Shown here: positions 1-9,036 of the stretch, piece after piece
Layout: each line of letters begins with the position of its first letter
Numbering within the stretch: position 1 is the first letter of the stretch
Assembly (NCBI GenBank): GCA_018821985.1
Contig: JAHJKP010000036.1
Coordinates: 1 to 62,401 of the forward strand
From: Pseudomonadota bacterium
GTDB taxonomy: Bacteria; Desulfobacterota; Desulfobulbia; Desulfobulbales; Desulfocapsaceae
Reading direction: 5' to 3'
DNA: 62,401 bases
The notes under the pieces: generated by a model
Databases searched by the model: none
What the model saw: only the letters and a program-made list of their open reading frames with translations
Told to the model about the DNA's origin: nothing
Position numbers and translations under genes: made by a program

Positions 1-141
1 CCCATTCTCAGAACCGGTCCCTGGCTCCACTCTCTTTGGTGGAAATACCTTGACTTGGAGAACAAAAAACAGCGAAAATAAAGAAAATACAACAGACTAA
101 TTTAATAAGAAAAAACAGGTTTTGTTACGTATACTCAGGAA
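1..141. repeat. Left terminal inverted repeat (141 bp)
   Basis: Bases 1-141 are the exact reverse complement of 62261-62401. The match stops at base 142, although weaker similarity continues inward because both ends run into copies of the same dispersed repeat. The outermost part is GC-balanced and the inner part is A-rich. It could be a true terminal repeat of a linear replicon, an inverted repeat in a circular plasmid, or a graph-overlap effect, since 141 is a standard largest k-mer of a common metagenome assembler. Confidence 0.95.
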
Positions 142-335
142 ACATATTAACTTGCGGTTTTTCTTAAATGGTTAACCTTGTCACTAGCATCCTCTTAATT
201 TTTTCCCCGAAATTTCTGTTAAAAATGTTTCAACTGTGATTTGATTAATAGTCTAGGATTTGTGGAGAGAGAATCAGGATTAACTTCAACCAGCTTTTTC
301 TAAAAAACGGTTAAGGTTGCCAATGGCTTTATACA
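125..335 (+). repeat. Dispersed upstream repeat, copy 1
   Basis: This copy begins with GTTACGTATACTCAGGAAAC and contains TTAAATGGTTAACCTTG. Related copies lie at 2571-2675, 9037-9273 and, on the minus strand, 62155-62277. Each copy sits upstream of a gene and points toward it; here the target is the cytochrome gene at 475. The copies differ by substitutions and internal deletions. The function is unknown; a mobile leader or promoter is my inference. Confidence 0.75.
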
Positions 336-345
336 TATCGTAGAG

Positions 346-376
346 TGAGTGGTATCAGGTTTCCTGATACCACTCA
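346..376 (+). promoter_or_regulatory. 31-bp perfect palindrome upstream of the cytochrome gene
   Basis: TGAGTGGTATCAGG (346-359) is exactly complementary to 363-376, with a 3-nt loop. It lies about 100 bp before the ATG at 475. No T-run follows, so it is unlikely to be a simple rho-independent terminator. An operator or a leader hairpin fits better. Confidence 0.6.
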
Positions 377-474
377 TATGGGGCATGATATCTAGATAGA
401 AACCGGATGTTTGTGTCAGAAATTCCTGTCTAACCATCATTTGATTGAATCAAATCCAGATAAGGAGCAAATAA

Positions 475-1929
475 ATGAAAACGAAGTTCTTTCCCATCCT
501 GTTTGCATCAACCCTGCTGGTGCTTAGCATGCCCCTCGCTTCAGTTGCTGAAAAAAATATCCCAAAGGTGGATAAGGAGTTTTATCCCTATGCGCCTTCT
601 CTTATTAAATGGGATAAAACCAGCGCCGGGTTCAATGAGCCGGCAACTTGTGGAGAATGCCATCCAGACAAATTTGAAGAATGGTCAAGCTCCATGCATG
701 CCATGGCCTTTCAAGATCCGGTCTACCAGGGGGAACTCCACGCCGCTATCGAGGCCGTAGGGCATGACATTGCCCGCCAATGTGAAGGCTGCCACACCGC
801 CGCCGCTGTGGTGCAGGGCGAAATAAAGGGGGCCGGGTTCAAGGGGTTAAGCCCTCTAGCCATGAGCGGTGTATCCTGTGATGTCTGTCATTCCATCAAG
901 AGCCATACGCACTGGCAAACCCCCACCCACCAGCCAGAGAACGGTTCGTTGGTACTTTCCCCAGGAAAAGAGGGGCCGGATGGTCCTGTTCTTACCAAGT
1001 ATGGCCCCTTCCCTCCAGAAGAGGGTTGCGGCGAGGGCTTCCACGAATGTGTCGAGTCGCCGCTGCATCTAACCAGTGAGCTCTGCGCCTCCTGCCATCA
1101 GGTCAACCATTACGAGACCCATACCCCCCTGGAGGCCACCTATACGGAGTGGAAAAACGGCCCCTATGCGGTGAACAATATCCAGTGCCAGGATTGTCAT
1201 ATGGTAGATATCGAGACCTTTAAACGCTCGGCCGATGATTTTATCAGGCCCCAACGTAGTGAGTATCGCCATTATTTTAACGGCGCCAACTTCCTGCTCT
1301 ACCACCTGTCTGAACTGGCGGCAAAGAAGGCGGGCAACGACGAACTTGCAGCCAATGCCCATAAAAAATTCGAAATGGCAGTAGCCCGCCTCCAAGCCGC
1401 TGCCGAGCTGGAAGTTTCTCCGGTATATCGAAATGGCAACTTAGCGGAAATCAAGGTGCGGGTAAAAAACAAGCGGGCTGGTCATAATCTGCCCACCTCC
1501 TTGAACAATATCCGCCAGATGTGGCTTGAGATCACGGCCAAGGATGGCAAAGGCAATATCCTGATGTCTTCCGGCACCGTGAATGCCGCAGGGAAACTCC
1601 CCGAAGACGTTCGGATCTTCAACTCGGAAGGCCAGCATGAAGGGTTTCATTTTGCCATTGATCCATGGGAGATCCAATCTTTTGGTAAAAATAACACCAT
1701 ACCCCCAAAGGGGTACAGTGACGTCTATTATGGCCTGGCAGCCCCAAAGGGCACGCCCCTCACCATTGAGGTCAAGCTCCGCTACCGGCAGGCTGACCAG
1801 AAGGTGGCTGAAAAACTCCTTGGTCATGTGCCAGAGGACATCAATCTTGAGGCCATTTACGGCATCAAGGAGATTCCCGCCCTGCCCATAATCGATATGA
1901 TCAACACCGTGGTCACCATCAATAAATAA
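475..1929 (+). CDS. Periplasmic pentahaem c-type cytochrome
   Basis: This 484-residue protein starts with a signal peptide (residues 1-25, ending in ASVAE) and is expected in the periplasm. Five CxxCH haem-binding motifs are visible, beginning at about residues 59, 103, 135, 204 and 238, all in the N-terminal half. The C-terminal half (about 320-480) has no haem motif and looks like a beta-rich domain (motif AGHNLPTSLNNIRQMWLEI) found in other multihaem cytochromes of sulfate reducers. AAGGAG precedes the ATG. A rho-independent terminator follows, so it is a single-gene unit. It is probably an electron carrier or oxidoreductase subunit; the substrate cannot be told, and there is no obvious active-site haem variant such as CxxCK. 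Confidence 0.85.
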   Translation: MKTKFFPILFASTLLVLSMPLASVAEKNIPKVDKEFYPYAPSLIKWDKTSAGFNEPATCGECHPDKFEEWSSSMHAMAFQDPVYQGELHAAIEAVGHDIARQCEGCHTAAAVVQGEIKGAGFKGLSPLAMSGVSCDVCHSIKSHTHWQTPTHQPENGSLVLSPGKEGPDGPVLTKYGPFPPEEGCGEGFHECVESPLHLTSELCASCHQVNHYETHTPLEATYTEWKNGPYAVNNIQCQDCHMVDIETFKRSADDFIRPQRSEYRHYFNGANFLLYHLSELAAKKAGNDELAANAHKKFEMAVARLQAAAELEVSPVYRNGNLAEIKVRVKNKRAGHNLPTSLNNIRQMWLEITAKDGKGNILMSSGTVNAAGKLPEDVRIFNSEGQHEGFHFAIDPWEIQSFGKNNTIPPKGYSDVYYGLAAPKGTPLTIEVKLRYRQADQKVAEKLLGHVPEDINLEAIYGIKEIPALPIIDMINTVVTINK

Positions 1930-1953
1930 GCTGCAACAAACATAGCTGTTACA

Positions 1954-1998
1954 TAAAAAAACCTGCGAACATTCTGAAAATGGCGCAGGTTTTTTTAT
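1954..1998. terminator. Rho-independent terminator after the cytochrome gene
   Basis: AAACCTGCG pairs with CGCAGGTTT across a 16-nt loop and is followed by a T-run. An A-run precedes the stem, so it could work in both directions. Confidence 0.85.
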
Positions 1999-2206
1999 GT
2001 AGCGCTCGCATTCCTTTTTCAGACAAAAGCACTCTCACCAAAGCAATCTGCGCTATCACTATCTGTCAAAGCAAACCGACGGCTATAGATACAGCCTTGC
2101 ACGTGGCGAATAGCACAAATAGGAGTTGATCTCTGAATGATACTGAGAGATGGCCCCAGTTGTTTGGACAGGTTAGCAGCGAAAACAAGGTAGATAGCCT
2201 TCATAT

Positions 2207-2449
2207 TTATACCGCCAGCTTGATGATCCGTCGGGCAAAGTATGCCTCATTCGAGGTTCTGTCGTCCAGACTTGAATGAGGACATCGTGTGTTATAAAAG
2301 TCGATCCAGTGTTTGAGACCTTGCCGAACCTCGCTCCCGGTCTCAAAGGCATGGAGGTAAATGCATTCGTATTTCAGAGAAAGCCAGAGCCTCTCGATCA
2401 TAACGTTATCCATCCAGCGCCCTTTACCATCCATAGAGACACAAAGACA
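2207..2449 (-). pseudogene. IS3-family transposase OrfB, C-terminal fragment
   Basis: The reading frame encodes about 75 residues matching the end of the IS3-family integrase core: SMDGKGRWMDNVMIERLWLS, then a segment with YNTRCPHSSLDDRTSNEAYF. The frame remains similar for only a couple of codons upstream of the MDGKGRW motif before reaching hairpin sequence, so the catalytic D,D part is missing. It is a decayed insertion sequence. The stretch 2010-2206 downstream has no gene I can support and is probably part of the same remnant. Confidence 0.85.
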
Positions 2450-2509
2450 AGCGTCTTTGTGCCTAAAGGTAAAAACGTCGCTGGTAAAACTACTAACCGC
2501 GACGTTTTT
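2440..2509. terminator. Two adjacent hairpins at the IS3 remnant edge
   Basis: ACAAAGAC/GTCTTTGT (2441-2460) forms a short hairpin. AAAAACGTCGC (2471-2481) pairs with 2499-2509, which ends in a T-run. The second looks like a bidirectional terminator at the truncation point of the transposase fragment. Confidence 0.6.
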
Positions 2510-2570
2510 ATTAGCACATCAGATATCAGGCTTTTTCAAACTGCCCTTCGGTGAAGGTGACTACTGTGCG

Positions 2571-2675
2571 GTTACGTATAATCAGGAAACATCTCAACTT
2601 GCGGTTTTTCTTAAATGGTTAACCTTGCCAAGAGACATCTTTCTCTGCTGAAATTCTGTTTGAGTGACAATCCAT
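2571..2675 (+). repeat. Dispersed upstream repeat, copy 2 (internally deleted)
   Basis: It starts GTTACGTATAATCAGGAAAC and ends with a stretch shared with copy 3 (CTGCTGAAATTCTGTTTGAG). Compared with copy 3, about 130 bp between two AACCTTGCCAA-like segments is missing, as expected from recombination between these short direct repeats. It lies about 340 bp upstream of the DsrE-like gene at 3017. Confidence 0.75.
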
Positions 2676-3016
2676 AGGAGAGAGTTTGCCTCTCTGACTC
2701 AGAGATTCGCTACATATATTTTCTGATTCCCCTCATCGTCATAAAAATGAAAGTTGATTCAAACAATCACAGGCAAAATATTTTTAATGGGATTTTGGAA
2801 AAAAATAAAAAGATGCAGAGATCCTTTAAGGGATGGCCTTGTGGCTTCTACCATAGACAACCTTGTCAAACTCTCTCTGAATCCCACTTTAACAAATTAA
2901 CGAAAAAATCATTTTTTTATTGCACTCTTTTCACATGGGAGTTTAGGTGCATATGTTCGTTATCTGCGATTCTATCCATCTACAAACGTTACTTTTTCCT
3001 GAAGGAGAGTTATAGA

Positions 3017-3367
3017 ATGGCAAGTTTCCTCTTCGTGTTACGGTCAGATGATAATGAGAAGGCCACGAGATGTTTCCAGTTTGCCAATATTGCTCATGGT
3101 AAAGGTCACAACGTTAACATCTTTCTTGTGGATGACGGGGTTTTCTGGGCAGACAAGGAAAAAGACGGCAGCAGAAAAACGATTACCGGCGATTGCCCCG
3201 CTGATTATCTTTCTTCTCTGGTTGAAGCCAATGTCGAGGTAGGGGTGTGTACTCCCTGTGCCAAAGGCCGTAACCTGCCTGAAACTCAATTTTATGCCAA
3301 CATGAAGCTGGATGGCGGGCCCCACCTGATTGATATGGCGGCAGAGGCAAAAGTTTTTAATTTTTAA
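3017..3367 (+). CDS. DsrE/DsrF-like sulfur-relay family protein
   Basis: This 116-residue cytoplasmic protein has the DsrE-family fold pattern: a hydrophobic first strand (SFLFVLRSDD), then an alpha/beta arrangement with VNIFLVDDGV and a Cys-containing loop VCTPCAKGR near residue 80. In the family such cysteines carry persulfide. I start at 3017 because GAAGGAG lies 8 nt upstream; an upstream in-frame extension to 2747 has low-complexity content and no ribosome site. The flavodoxin-like gene follows after 15 bp, so the two are probably co-transcribed. Its function could be sulfur trafficking or a related thiol role. Confidence 0.8.
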   Translation: MASFLFVLRSDDNEKATRCFQFANIAHGKGHNVNIFLVDDGVFWADKEKDGSRKTITGDCPADYLSSLVEANVEVGVCTPCAKGRNLPETQFYANMKLDGGPHLIDMAAEAKVFNF

Positions 3368-3382
3368 TTACGGGGCAATCCA

Positions 3383-3856
3383 ATGAAAAAAATCGTTATT
3401 TATTCTTCGCAGACCAGCAATACTAAAAAATTGGCAGAAGGGGCTGCGGCTGTTCTTGCTTGCGGGATGCTGCCCGTCACTGAAGTTGGTGAGATTGACC
3501 ACTATGATTTTCTGGCCGTAGGCTTCTGGTTCAAGGGTGGACAGCCAGATCCGTCCATACAGGAATTTCTGCCGAAACTTGTTGGCAAAAAGGTGTTCTT
3601 TTTTGCCAGCCACGGCGCGGCAACAGATTCTGATCATGCCAGAAACGGAATGAATCAAGCGATAGAGTTGGCCGCTGGCGCCGAAATTATCGGTAGTTTC
3701 CATTGTCCCGGCGAGGTGCCGGAAAAAGTGCAGGCAGCCGTACGGGAGAAAAACCCCAAGGCCCCATGGTTGCTCAATGCTCCGGATGCTGCCGGACATC
3801 CTAATGCCCAAGATATTGACCATCTGCAAACAACATTGCTGGCAGCTATGAAATAA
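3383..3856 (+). CDS. Flavodoxin-family protein
   Basis: The protein has 157 residues. The N-terminus IVIYSSQTSNTKKLAEG matches the flavodoxin FMN phosphate-binding loop (S/T-x-T-x-N-T). A second loop, AVGFWFKGGQPD, is in the place of the 50s loop, and FFFASHGAATDS follows the third strand. It is probably an FMN electron carrier or flavodoxin-like accessory reductase. It sits directly downstream of the DsrE-like gene, so a shared sulfur or redox role is likely but unproven. Confidence 0.75.
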   Translation: MKKIVIYSSQTSNTKKLAEGAAAVLACGMLPVTEVGEIDHYDFLAVGFWFKGGQPDPSIQEFLPKLVGKKVFFFASHGAATDSDHARNGMNQAIELAAGAEIIGSFHCPGEVPEKVQAAVREKNPKAPWLLNAPDAAGHPNAQDIDHLQTTLLAAMK

Positions 3857-3979
3857 TTAGCAATCATAACGAATAAACGCCTTGAATATTCCACACACTT
3901 TGCAAACAATTGAGAAATGACAAGGATGGACTGTGCATGAAAACCCCTTTTGTTTATCTGTCTAATCAAACCACTTCAT

Positions 3980-4993
3980 ATGTCTGATTTCTCTCAGCAT
4001 CGGCAGCGAATAGAAGAGACCTTTGACCAGCTTCGAGAGCTGATCAACAGGCTACAGGCTTTGGAAAATGAGTATCGCCAGCAGGAAGAGACTCTTTTTA
4101 TCATCTCTGAATTTGCCAATGACTGGGAATACTGGCAGGAAATCGACGGTCATTACAAATATGTTTCTCCCTCCTGCAAACTGGTGACAGGGTACGCTCC
4201 AGAAGAATTCTACAACGACCCGGCAATGCTGAAAAAAATTATTGTTCCTGACAACTGGGAGAAATGGAAGGCCCATAGCCACAGCATGGAAAAAAATGGT
4301 CGGGTTGCTCCCATTGAGTTCACAATCCGCACCAAGGAAGGAAAAAAACGTTGGATTCACCATGTCTGCCGAACAGTTATCGGAAAAGACGGAAAAAATA
4401 TTGGGGTTCGCGGCAGCAATAGAGACATAACTGAACTAAAAGAGTTGCAGGAACAGCTCAAACACATGGCCGGCCATGATCCGCTTACTGGCCTGCCCAA
4501 CCGCGCCCTGTTCATGGAACATCTGGAGCAGACAATCAAGGAGGCAAAGCGTGACTCCACCATATTTGGTGTGGTCTTCATTGACCTTGATGGTTTCAAG
4601 GAAATCAATGATACCTATGGCCATGAAGCCGGTGACATGGTTCTGAAAAAAGTGGCACACACCCTGTCCGAGGTAATCAGAGATAATGATATTGTTGCCA
4701 GGCTGGGTGGAGATGAATTTATCGGAATATTTAATGTTACCCATGAACGTGATACGGACATTATCAGGGAAAAGATTATTGCTCTTCTTCCCCATGAAAT
4801 TCACTGTTCTACCTATAACATCATGATCCATTACAGTCTGGGGATGAGCCTCTATCCAACGGAAGGCAACAGCCTCAATATCCTTCTTAAAAAAGCTGAC
4901 CAGTCCATGTATCGACAAAAAGAAATAAATAAGGCAGAACGAAAATTACTTCAAGCTTCAGGCACACAAGAGTACTCTTCTTCCGGTAATTAG
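3980..4993 (+). CDS. PAS-GGDEF diguanylate cyclase
   Basis: With the ATG at 3980 the protein has 337 residues: a short coiled coil (about 8-38), one PAS domain with PAC-like end (about 40-155), and a GGDEF domain. The active-site motif GGDEF is intact near residue 243. RDND five residues before it fits the RxxD product-inhibition site. It should make cyclic di-GMP from GTP. There is no signal peptide or membrane segment, so it is cytosolic. Eight bases separate it from the HD-GYP gene. An upstream TTG at 3950 is possible but has no better ribosome site. Confidence 0.9.
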   Translation: MSDFSQHRQRIEETFDQLRELINRLQALENEYRQQEETLFIISEFANDWEYWQEIDGHYKYVSPSCKLVTGYAPEEFYNDPAMLKKIIVPDNWEKWKAHSHSMEKNGRVAPIEFTIRTKEGKKRWIHHVCRTVIGKDGKNIGVRGSNRDITELKELQEQLKHMAGHDPLTGLPNRALFMEHLEQTIKEAKRDSTIFGVVFIDLDGFKEINDTYGHEAGDMVLKKVAHTLSEVIRDNDIVARLGGDEFIGIFNVTHERDTDIIREKIIALLPHEIHCSTYNIMIHYSLGMSLYPTEGNSLNILLKKADQSMYRQKEINKAERKLLQASGTQEYSSSGN

Positions 4994-5001
4994 ACTCCAG
5001 T

Positions 5002-6210
5002 ATGAATAAGGAAACAGACAGGCAAAACGGTTTTCAAAAAAGTGATTCCGTGGAGCGCCTGCTCGGGTTCAGCACTAATCTGCTCATCAAGGATCTGTTT
5101 GAGGTCATGAATGAGATCCTGGCCCACCGTGACCTCTCCACCTATAAACATACCTTGCGCGTTGCCCAGATCGCCAAAGCCCTGGGGAAGGAAATGGGCC
5201 TGTCTGAAGAGGATATGACCATTCTGGAACTGGGCTGTCTTGTCCACGACATAGGAAAGACCGCCATCCCTGATGCGGTACTGCTCAAACCGGATCTCTT
5301 TAACGACCAGGATCGACGGATCATGGAGTATCATCCGCTGATCGGCGCCAAACTCTTTGCCCCGCGGCTTCACGATGACCGTATCACCAATATCATTCTT
5401 AAGCACCATGAGCGACTGGACGGAAGCGGATATCCACAGGGGCTTCTTTCCACCGAAATCGATCGCTTGTCACGTATTACCGCCGTGGCAGATGAGTTCG
5501 AGGCGCTCACCAGTAGACGGCCCTACAAAACCTCTTTTTCCACTGAAACCGCCCTGGCCATCCTTCAATATGAAGCGGAAAAGGGAACCCTGGACAACAA
5601 TATCATCAACGTCCTTGCACGGATTGCCGGTTCCCTTGTCCTGGAAGAAATAACCCTGCAACCCACCGGCCATTTCATGGAGGAAATCGAACATTTTCGA
5701 CGGGATACCTTTTTTCGTGACACCCTGAGCGAACTGTACAATTATCGTTACCTTCTTGTGCTCAGTGATCTCAAGGTGCTGGGAGAAAAGGGTACGGCCG
5801 GCTATCTCCTGCTTCTTGTTGGTTTCAGGGGAATGGGTCGTTTCCAGGTAGAGCATGGAGTCATTATTGCCGGACAGGTTCATGATGAAATTGGCCAGCG
5901 ACTGAAAGATACCGTTGCCCAGTATCGGGAGAAACGACTAAATTACGACGGATCAGTCATGCTCTTCCGCAAGTACTGCGACTACATGATCTACGCCGAA
6001 GGAGACAGTGAAGATTCCTTGCAGGAGTTTATTCATGCAATCCGGCAACAAGTCAACCAGACCCACGACGAATGGGGCATTGAAGCCAACATTTATCGAA
6101 TCTGGTTTCCTCGCGCTACGCCCATCGATAAGGCCATGACTAGACTTTTTTCATTGGAGGTCAAAGATTTGGAATCCTGCAGAACAACAAGCCCTACTCC
6201 TGCCGCCTGA
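5002..6210 (+). CDS. HD-GYP phosphodiesterase with degenerate GGDEF-like C-terminus
   Basis: The 402-residue protein has an HD-GYP domain (about 30-210) with metal-binding HDIGKTAIP (82-90) and the signature HHERLDGSGYP (135-145), which is expected to hydrolyse cyclic di-GMP. The C-terminal part (about 225-385) aligns in layout with GGDEF domains (DTLSELYNYRYLLVLSD resembles the usual DxLTGLxNR start), but the GGDEF motif is replaced by FRKYCDY, so no cyclase activity is expected. It follows the PAS-GGDEF gene by 8 bp, making a synthesis/degradation pair in one operon. Confidence 0.85.
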   Translation: MNKETDRQNGFQKSDSVERLLGFSTNLLIKDLFEVMNEILAHRDLSTYKHTLRVAQIAKALGKEMGLSEEDMTILELGCLVHDIGKTAIPDAVLLKPDLFNDQDRRIMEYHPLIGAKLFAPRLHDDRITNIILKHHERLDGSGYPQGLLSTEIDRLSRITAVADEFEALTSRRPYKTSFSTETALAILQYEAEKGTLDNNIINVLARIAGSLVLEEITLQPTGHFMEEIEHFRRDTFFRDTLSELYNYRYLLVLSDLKVLGEKGTAGYLLLLVGFRGMGRFQVEHGVIIAGQVHDEIGQRLKDTVAQYREKRLNYDGSVMLFRKYCDYMIYAEGDSEDSLQEFIHAIRQQVNQTHDEWGIEANIYRIWFPRATPIDKAMTRLFSLEVKDLESCRTTSPTPAA

Positions 6211-6718
6211 ACATCTTGATGCGACAAAAAATAAAGATTCAGGAATAAGCTCTGCGGACCGGGGTATACGACAGTCAGTGAGCAGTCCGAAGTGGCTCGA
6301 GCCGAAGGGGGAACTACTTCTTTGCCCCCCTTCACAATCTTTCCTTATTTGTTAGTGCCTTACAGATTGTTTTCGTTCATACTCTTTTCAGCACCCACTT
6401 AAGGGGTGAAAAATAAGAAAAATAATCTGCGAAAGGCACTTATCCCTCACAAGGGGACTGAACTGAGTACCCGTCAAGCGAGTACTGAATAGAGTACCTC
6501 CTCGTGGGTGTTAGAAGTATCCACTCGCCTAAAAGGCAAAAAGGATTTCGCTATTTTTACTCTGACCCCGTTTTCCGTTTTTAGTTTTGGACGTATGCTA
6601 ACATCGCGTTGCACTCACCGCCGGGCCAGCTGACTCGCCTCTTTTACAAGTGCCTAGGCTAGCGTAGGATCGTTGAAAAACTAGGCGATAGACGGTTGAG
6701 TGCAAAGGACTCCAGTAT
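6211..6718. other. Intergenic region with imperfect inverted repeat
   Basis: No gene is supported here. AGTGCCTTACAGATT near 6354 is imperfectly repeated in inverted form near 6423-6441 (AATCTGCGAAAGGCACT). The phrase TTTTTACTCTGACCCCG near 6555 recurs as TTTACTCTGACCCT near 59112, suggesting scattered remnants of a common element. Confidence 0.4.
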
Positions 6719-7096
6719 CTATAAAAGTTTCTCTGCTCCCTTATAGACCTCTTCCACTTTCAATGCCGCCGCTCCATGTCCTGGATGGTTTTTCGGATTC
6801 CACTTTTTCATATCATCAAAGATAACACCTTCTTTGTGGTATTCAATACTCCCCTTAATCTGATAGGATGTTCCTTCTTTTGTTATAAAAAGAATCGTTC
6901 CCTTGCTGCCTGAAAGTATATTCTCTAGTGTTTTAGAGAAGTAGTTATTCGCAATGACTATAATATCTTCGCTGAATTTTGATACGCAGGTTGCATATAT
7001 CGCATTAGGATGTCCAGCTTTATCTACAGTTGCTAAAATGATGGGACCTTCATGGTTTTCCCATGCCTTACTCACTTTCTCAGGTAATTTTGCCAT
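6719..7096 (-). CDS. Pyridoxamine 5'-phosphate oxidase-family flavin protein
   Basis: This 125-residue protein starts MAKLPEKVSKAWENHEGPII. The motif ILATVDKAGHPNAIYATCV is typical of the split-barrel FMN-binding family, and it continues through DIIVIANNYFSKTLENILSG and a strand with GTSYQIKGS. I choose the ATG at 7096 because AAGGAG lies 8 nt upstream; a longer in-frame version would run through promoter-like sequence. The family binds FMN or related cofactors; the substrate is unknown. It stands alone on the minus strand, facing the cyclic-di-GMP operon. Confidence 0.8.
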   Translation of the reverse strand: MAKLPEKVSKAWENHEGPIILATVDKAGHPNAIYATCVSKFSEDIIVIANNYFSKTLENILSGSKGTILFITKEGTSYQIKGSIEYHKEGVIFDDMKKWNPKNHPGHGAAALKVEEVYKGAEKLL

Positions 7097-7453
7097 AATA
7101 TTTCTCCTTATGATGTAGTATAATAAAAAAATTTCGGCCGCACCGTAACCTGCCGACGCGATTGCCATCTAACAAAAAAAAGGTGCCAGGAGACAGGAAA
7201 AGAACGTGAGAAATGATAACAAGGGGCTTGATCTCGTTAATGAAATCAATGCTTTCCTGAATCGCCTTTCACATCCAGTAGACTACCCCTTCCGTTATAA
7301 AATTGACACTTGATATCGCAAAACAGATTATCTTGAGTCCACGTGCGATGATTTGTTTGCAGACTGTTTTTTGTCTTTGTCGTTGAGCTGATTTGATTAT
7401 TCAGATTCAGATACATACTCAAACCTTGGTATTTGTCTTCCATTCACTTCAAC

Positions 7454-7493
7454 GAGTGGGATCGGTCTCCACTATTGTCGACCGATCCCACTC
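7454..7493. terminator. Hairpin after the permease pair
   Basis: GAGTGGGATCGGT (7454-7466) pairs with ACCGATCCCACTC (7481-7493). It starts 9 bp after the stop of the leftward permease operon. No clear T-run follows, so termination may be inefficient. The rest of 7097-7501 holds no gene I can support. Confidence 0.55.
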
Positions 7494-7501
7494 ATGTCCT
7501 G

Positions 7502-8041
7502 TCACTTTTCCAATGTGTCAAGAGGCTGCTTTTCGTCCGGCATAAACCATTCTACGGCAAGTCCCAGCGGGATTGCCAGCAGGATGGTCAGGCCACCACG
7601 AACCAGCGCAAAAGGAAAACCGAGAAACTCCGCCTCAATAGGCAGCATCTGAGGTTTAATTGCCCAAGCGGCAAGGACAATGGCGATCACGGCCCATCGT
7701 GCCCCAAGATGGCGCAGGCTCATGAGGAGTGGAAAAATGACATAGGACGGCCCGATGAGAATGGACCCGCAGACGACTGCAATCAGCAACCCCTTGAAGC
7801 CGCCTTCCTTGCCGAGCAGGGAGCCGATCAAATCGCGGTTGACCCAGACCTGGATCAGGCCAATCAGGGCAAATACCGCCATGATAAGAATAGTTACCGA
7901 GGCGAAGAGGTTTGCCCCATACCTTATAGCCTCAAGGGCCTTCTGAGGAGAAACATACCAGGCCCCCAGGTAAAGAAAACCTACGAACAAGATTATGTAT
8001 TGCCGGAATAGACAGCCAAGGAAATTTTTAGCCCAGTTCAT
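7502..8041 (-). CDS. Half-permease, ArsP/DUF318-like (second of pair)
   Basis: The 179-residue protein has about five hydrophobic helices. It contains the repeat-type motifs of the COG0701 predicted-permease family: ANLFASVTILIMAVFALIGL, then GSLLGKEGGFKGLLIAVVCG and the SILIGPSYVIFPLLMSL helix. It is about half the length of classical ArsP-like permeases. Its start overlaps the stop of the upstream partner by 4 bp (ATGA), so the two halves are translationally coupled and probably form a heterodimer. Some relatives export organoarsenicals, but the substrate here is not shown. Confidence 0.75.
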   Translation of the reverse strand: MNWAKNFLGCLFRQYIILFVGFLYLGAWYVSPQKALEAIRYGANLFASVTILIMAVFALIGLIQVWVNRDLIGSLLGKEGGFKGLLIAVVCGSILIGPSYVIFPLLMSLRHLGARWAVIAIVLAAWAIKPQMLPIEAEFLGFPFALVRGGLTILLAIPLGLAVEWFMPDEKQPLDTLEK

Positions 8042-8526
8042 AGCAGACCTCCAAGCAAGAGACCCGAAAAAAGTGCGGCAATAAAGGTCAGGCCGTTGCG
8101 GACCAGGGCAAAGCGCCAGCTGAAAATAGTGGCTTCAAAAGGCAAAGTCACTATTCCCACTGAAATCCATGCTAGGATAAAGGCCGCCACCGTCGGCGGC
8201 CAGGCGCCATTCGCCAAGAGGGAACCGGCAATGGGATATGCCGCAAGCGGCGGGCCGATGGCAATAGCACCGAGCAGGCCGCCCATGAGCAGAGACAGGA
8301 GGCGATTCCCCTTGCCCAAGACGGATTCGATCAACTCAGGCGGCAGAAATTCTTGAAACAGGCCAACCAAGGCAAAGATAGCCAGGAGCAATGGCAGGAT
8401 ATTAAGCAAGGCTCGGGCGCCGCTCTTGATTGCGACCTGCGCCTTCTGTTTATCACGACTCAATGTCCAAAGGTAGGCCAGGCCGACCAGAAGCAGATAG
8501 ATTAGTCCGGTATGTACAATAGTCAT
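8038..8526 (-). CDS. Half-permease, ArsP/DUF318-like (first of pair)
   Basis: This 162-residue protein has about five transmembrane helices and is homologous in layout to its partner: ARALLNILPLLLAIFALVGL, then SVLGKGNRLLSLLMGGLLGA and GAIAIGPPLAAYPIAGSLL. The paired GK-G and IGP motifs in both proteins suggest that an ancestral gene duplication stayed split rather than fused. GAGGAG precedes the ATG. Substrate unknown. Confidence 0.75.
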   Translation of the reverse strand: MTIVHTGLIYLLLVGLAYLWTLSRDKQKAQVAIKSGARALLNILPLLLAIFALVGLFQEFLPPELIESVLGKGNRLLSLLMGGLLGAIAIGPPLAAYPIAGSLLANGAWPPTVAAFILAWISVGIVTLPFEATIFSWRFALVRNGLTFIAALFSGLLLGGLL

Positions 8527-9036
8527 TGTGTATACTCCTCTTGCTACATTGGGCCGCCGAAGATGATGGGCATCGGATTCCTATTCGGTTATGAAAGATG
8601 GTAAAAGTGATGTCTTGTTGTAACAATCAAAAAAATTTGATTTCGGATTGTGCAGGAATGCCGAGATGGCGCGATTTTTTTTTAGAGGTAGTATGATACC
8701 ATCAAGATCCTCCCGCTCAAATAGTTTTCCTTCTGTCGGCCTCCGATCACCATATCAAGCCACCTGACTAATGCTCTTGCGAAAATGGATCAGGGAGGCG
8801 ACGAATATTGAAAAAATGGGTCGCGTCGTTGCTTTCCTCATCTTCTGATTCATCCTTAGTGCTATAGCATTGAAGACTCCAAAAAAATCAATGCAGATCG
8901 TTTTCAACAATTACTCTTCGCTATTAAGATTACCACATCGAATATCTAAAAATATCAAATTCTCCTCCGGTTGAGATGTCTACTGTTCCCGTCTGATTTT
9001 AGCCTTAATCATTTATAGGCTGCTATGAATGAGAAA
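8527..9036. other. Long non-coding region before the hybrid kinase
   Basis: No open frame with coding character was found in this roughly 500-bp stretch. It is AT-rich and merges on the right into the dispersed repeat at 9037-9273. Confidence 0.4.

Noticed and set aside
2019-2204. Minus-strand 61-codon frame
   Set aside because: No ribosome site or family similarity. It lies just downstream of the IS3 remnant and is probably part of its debris.
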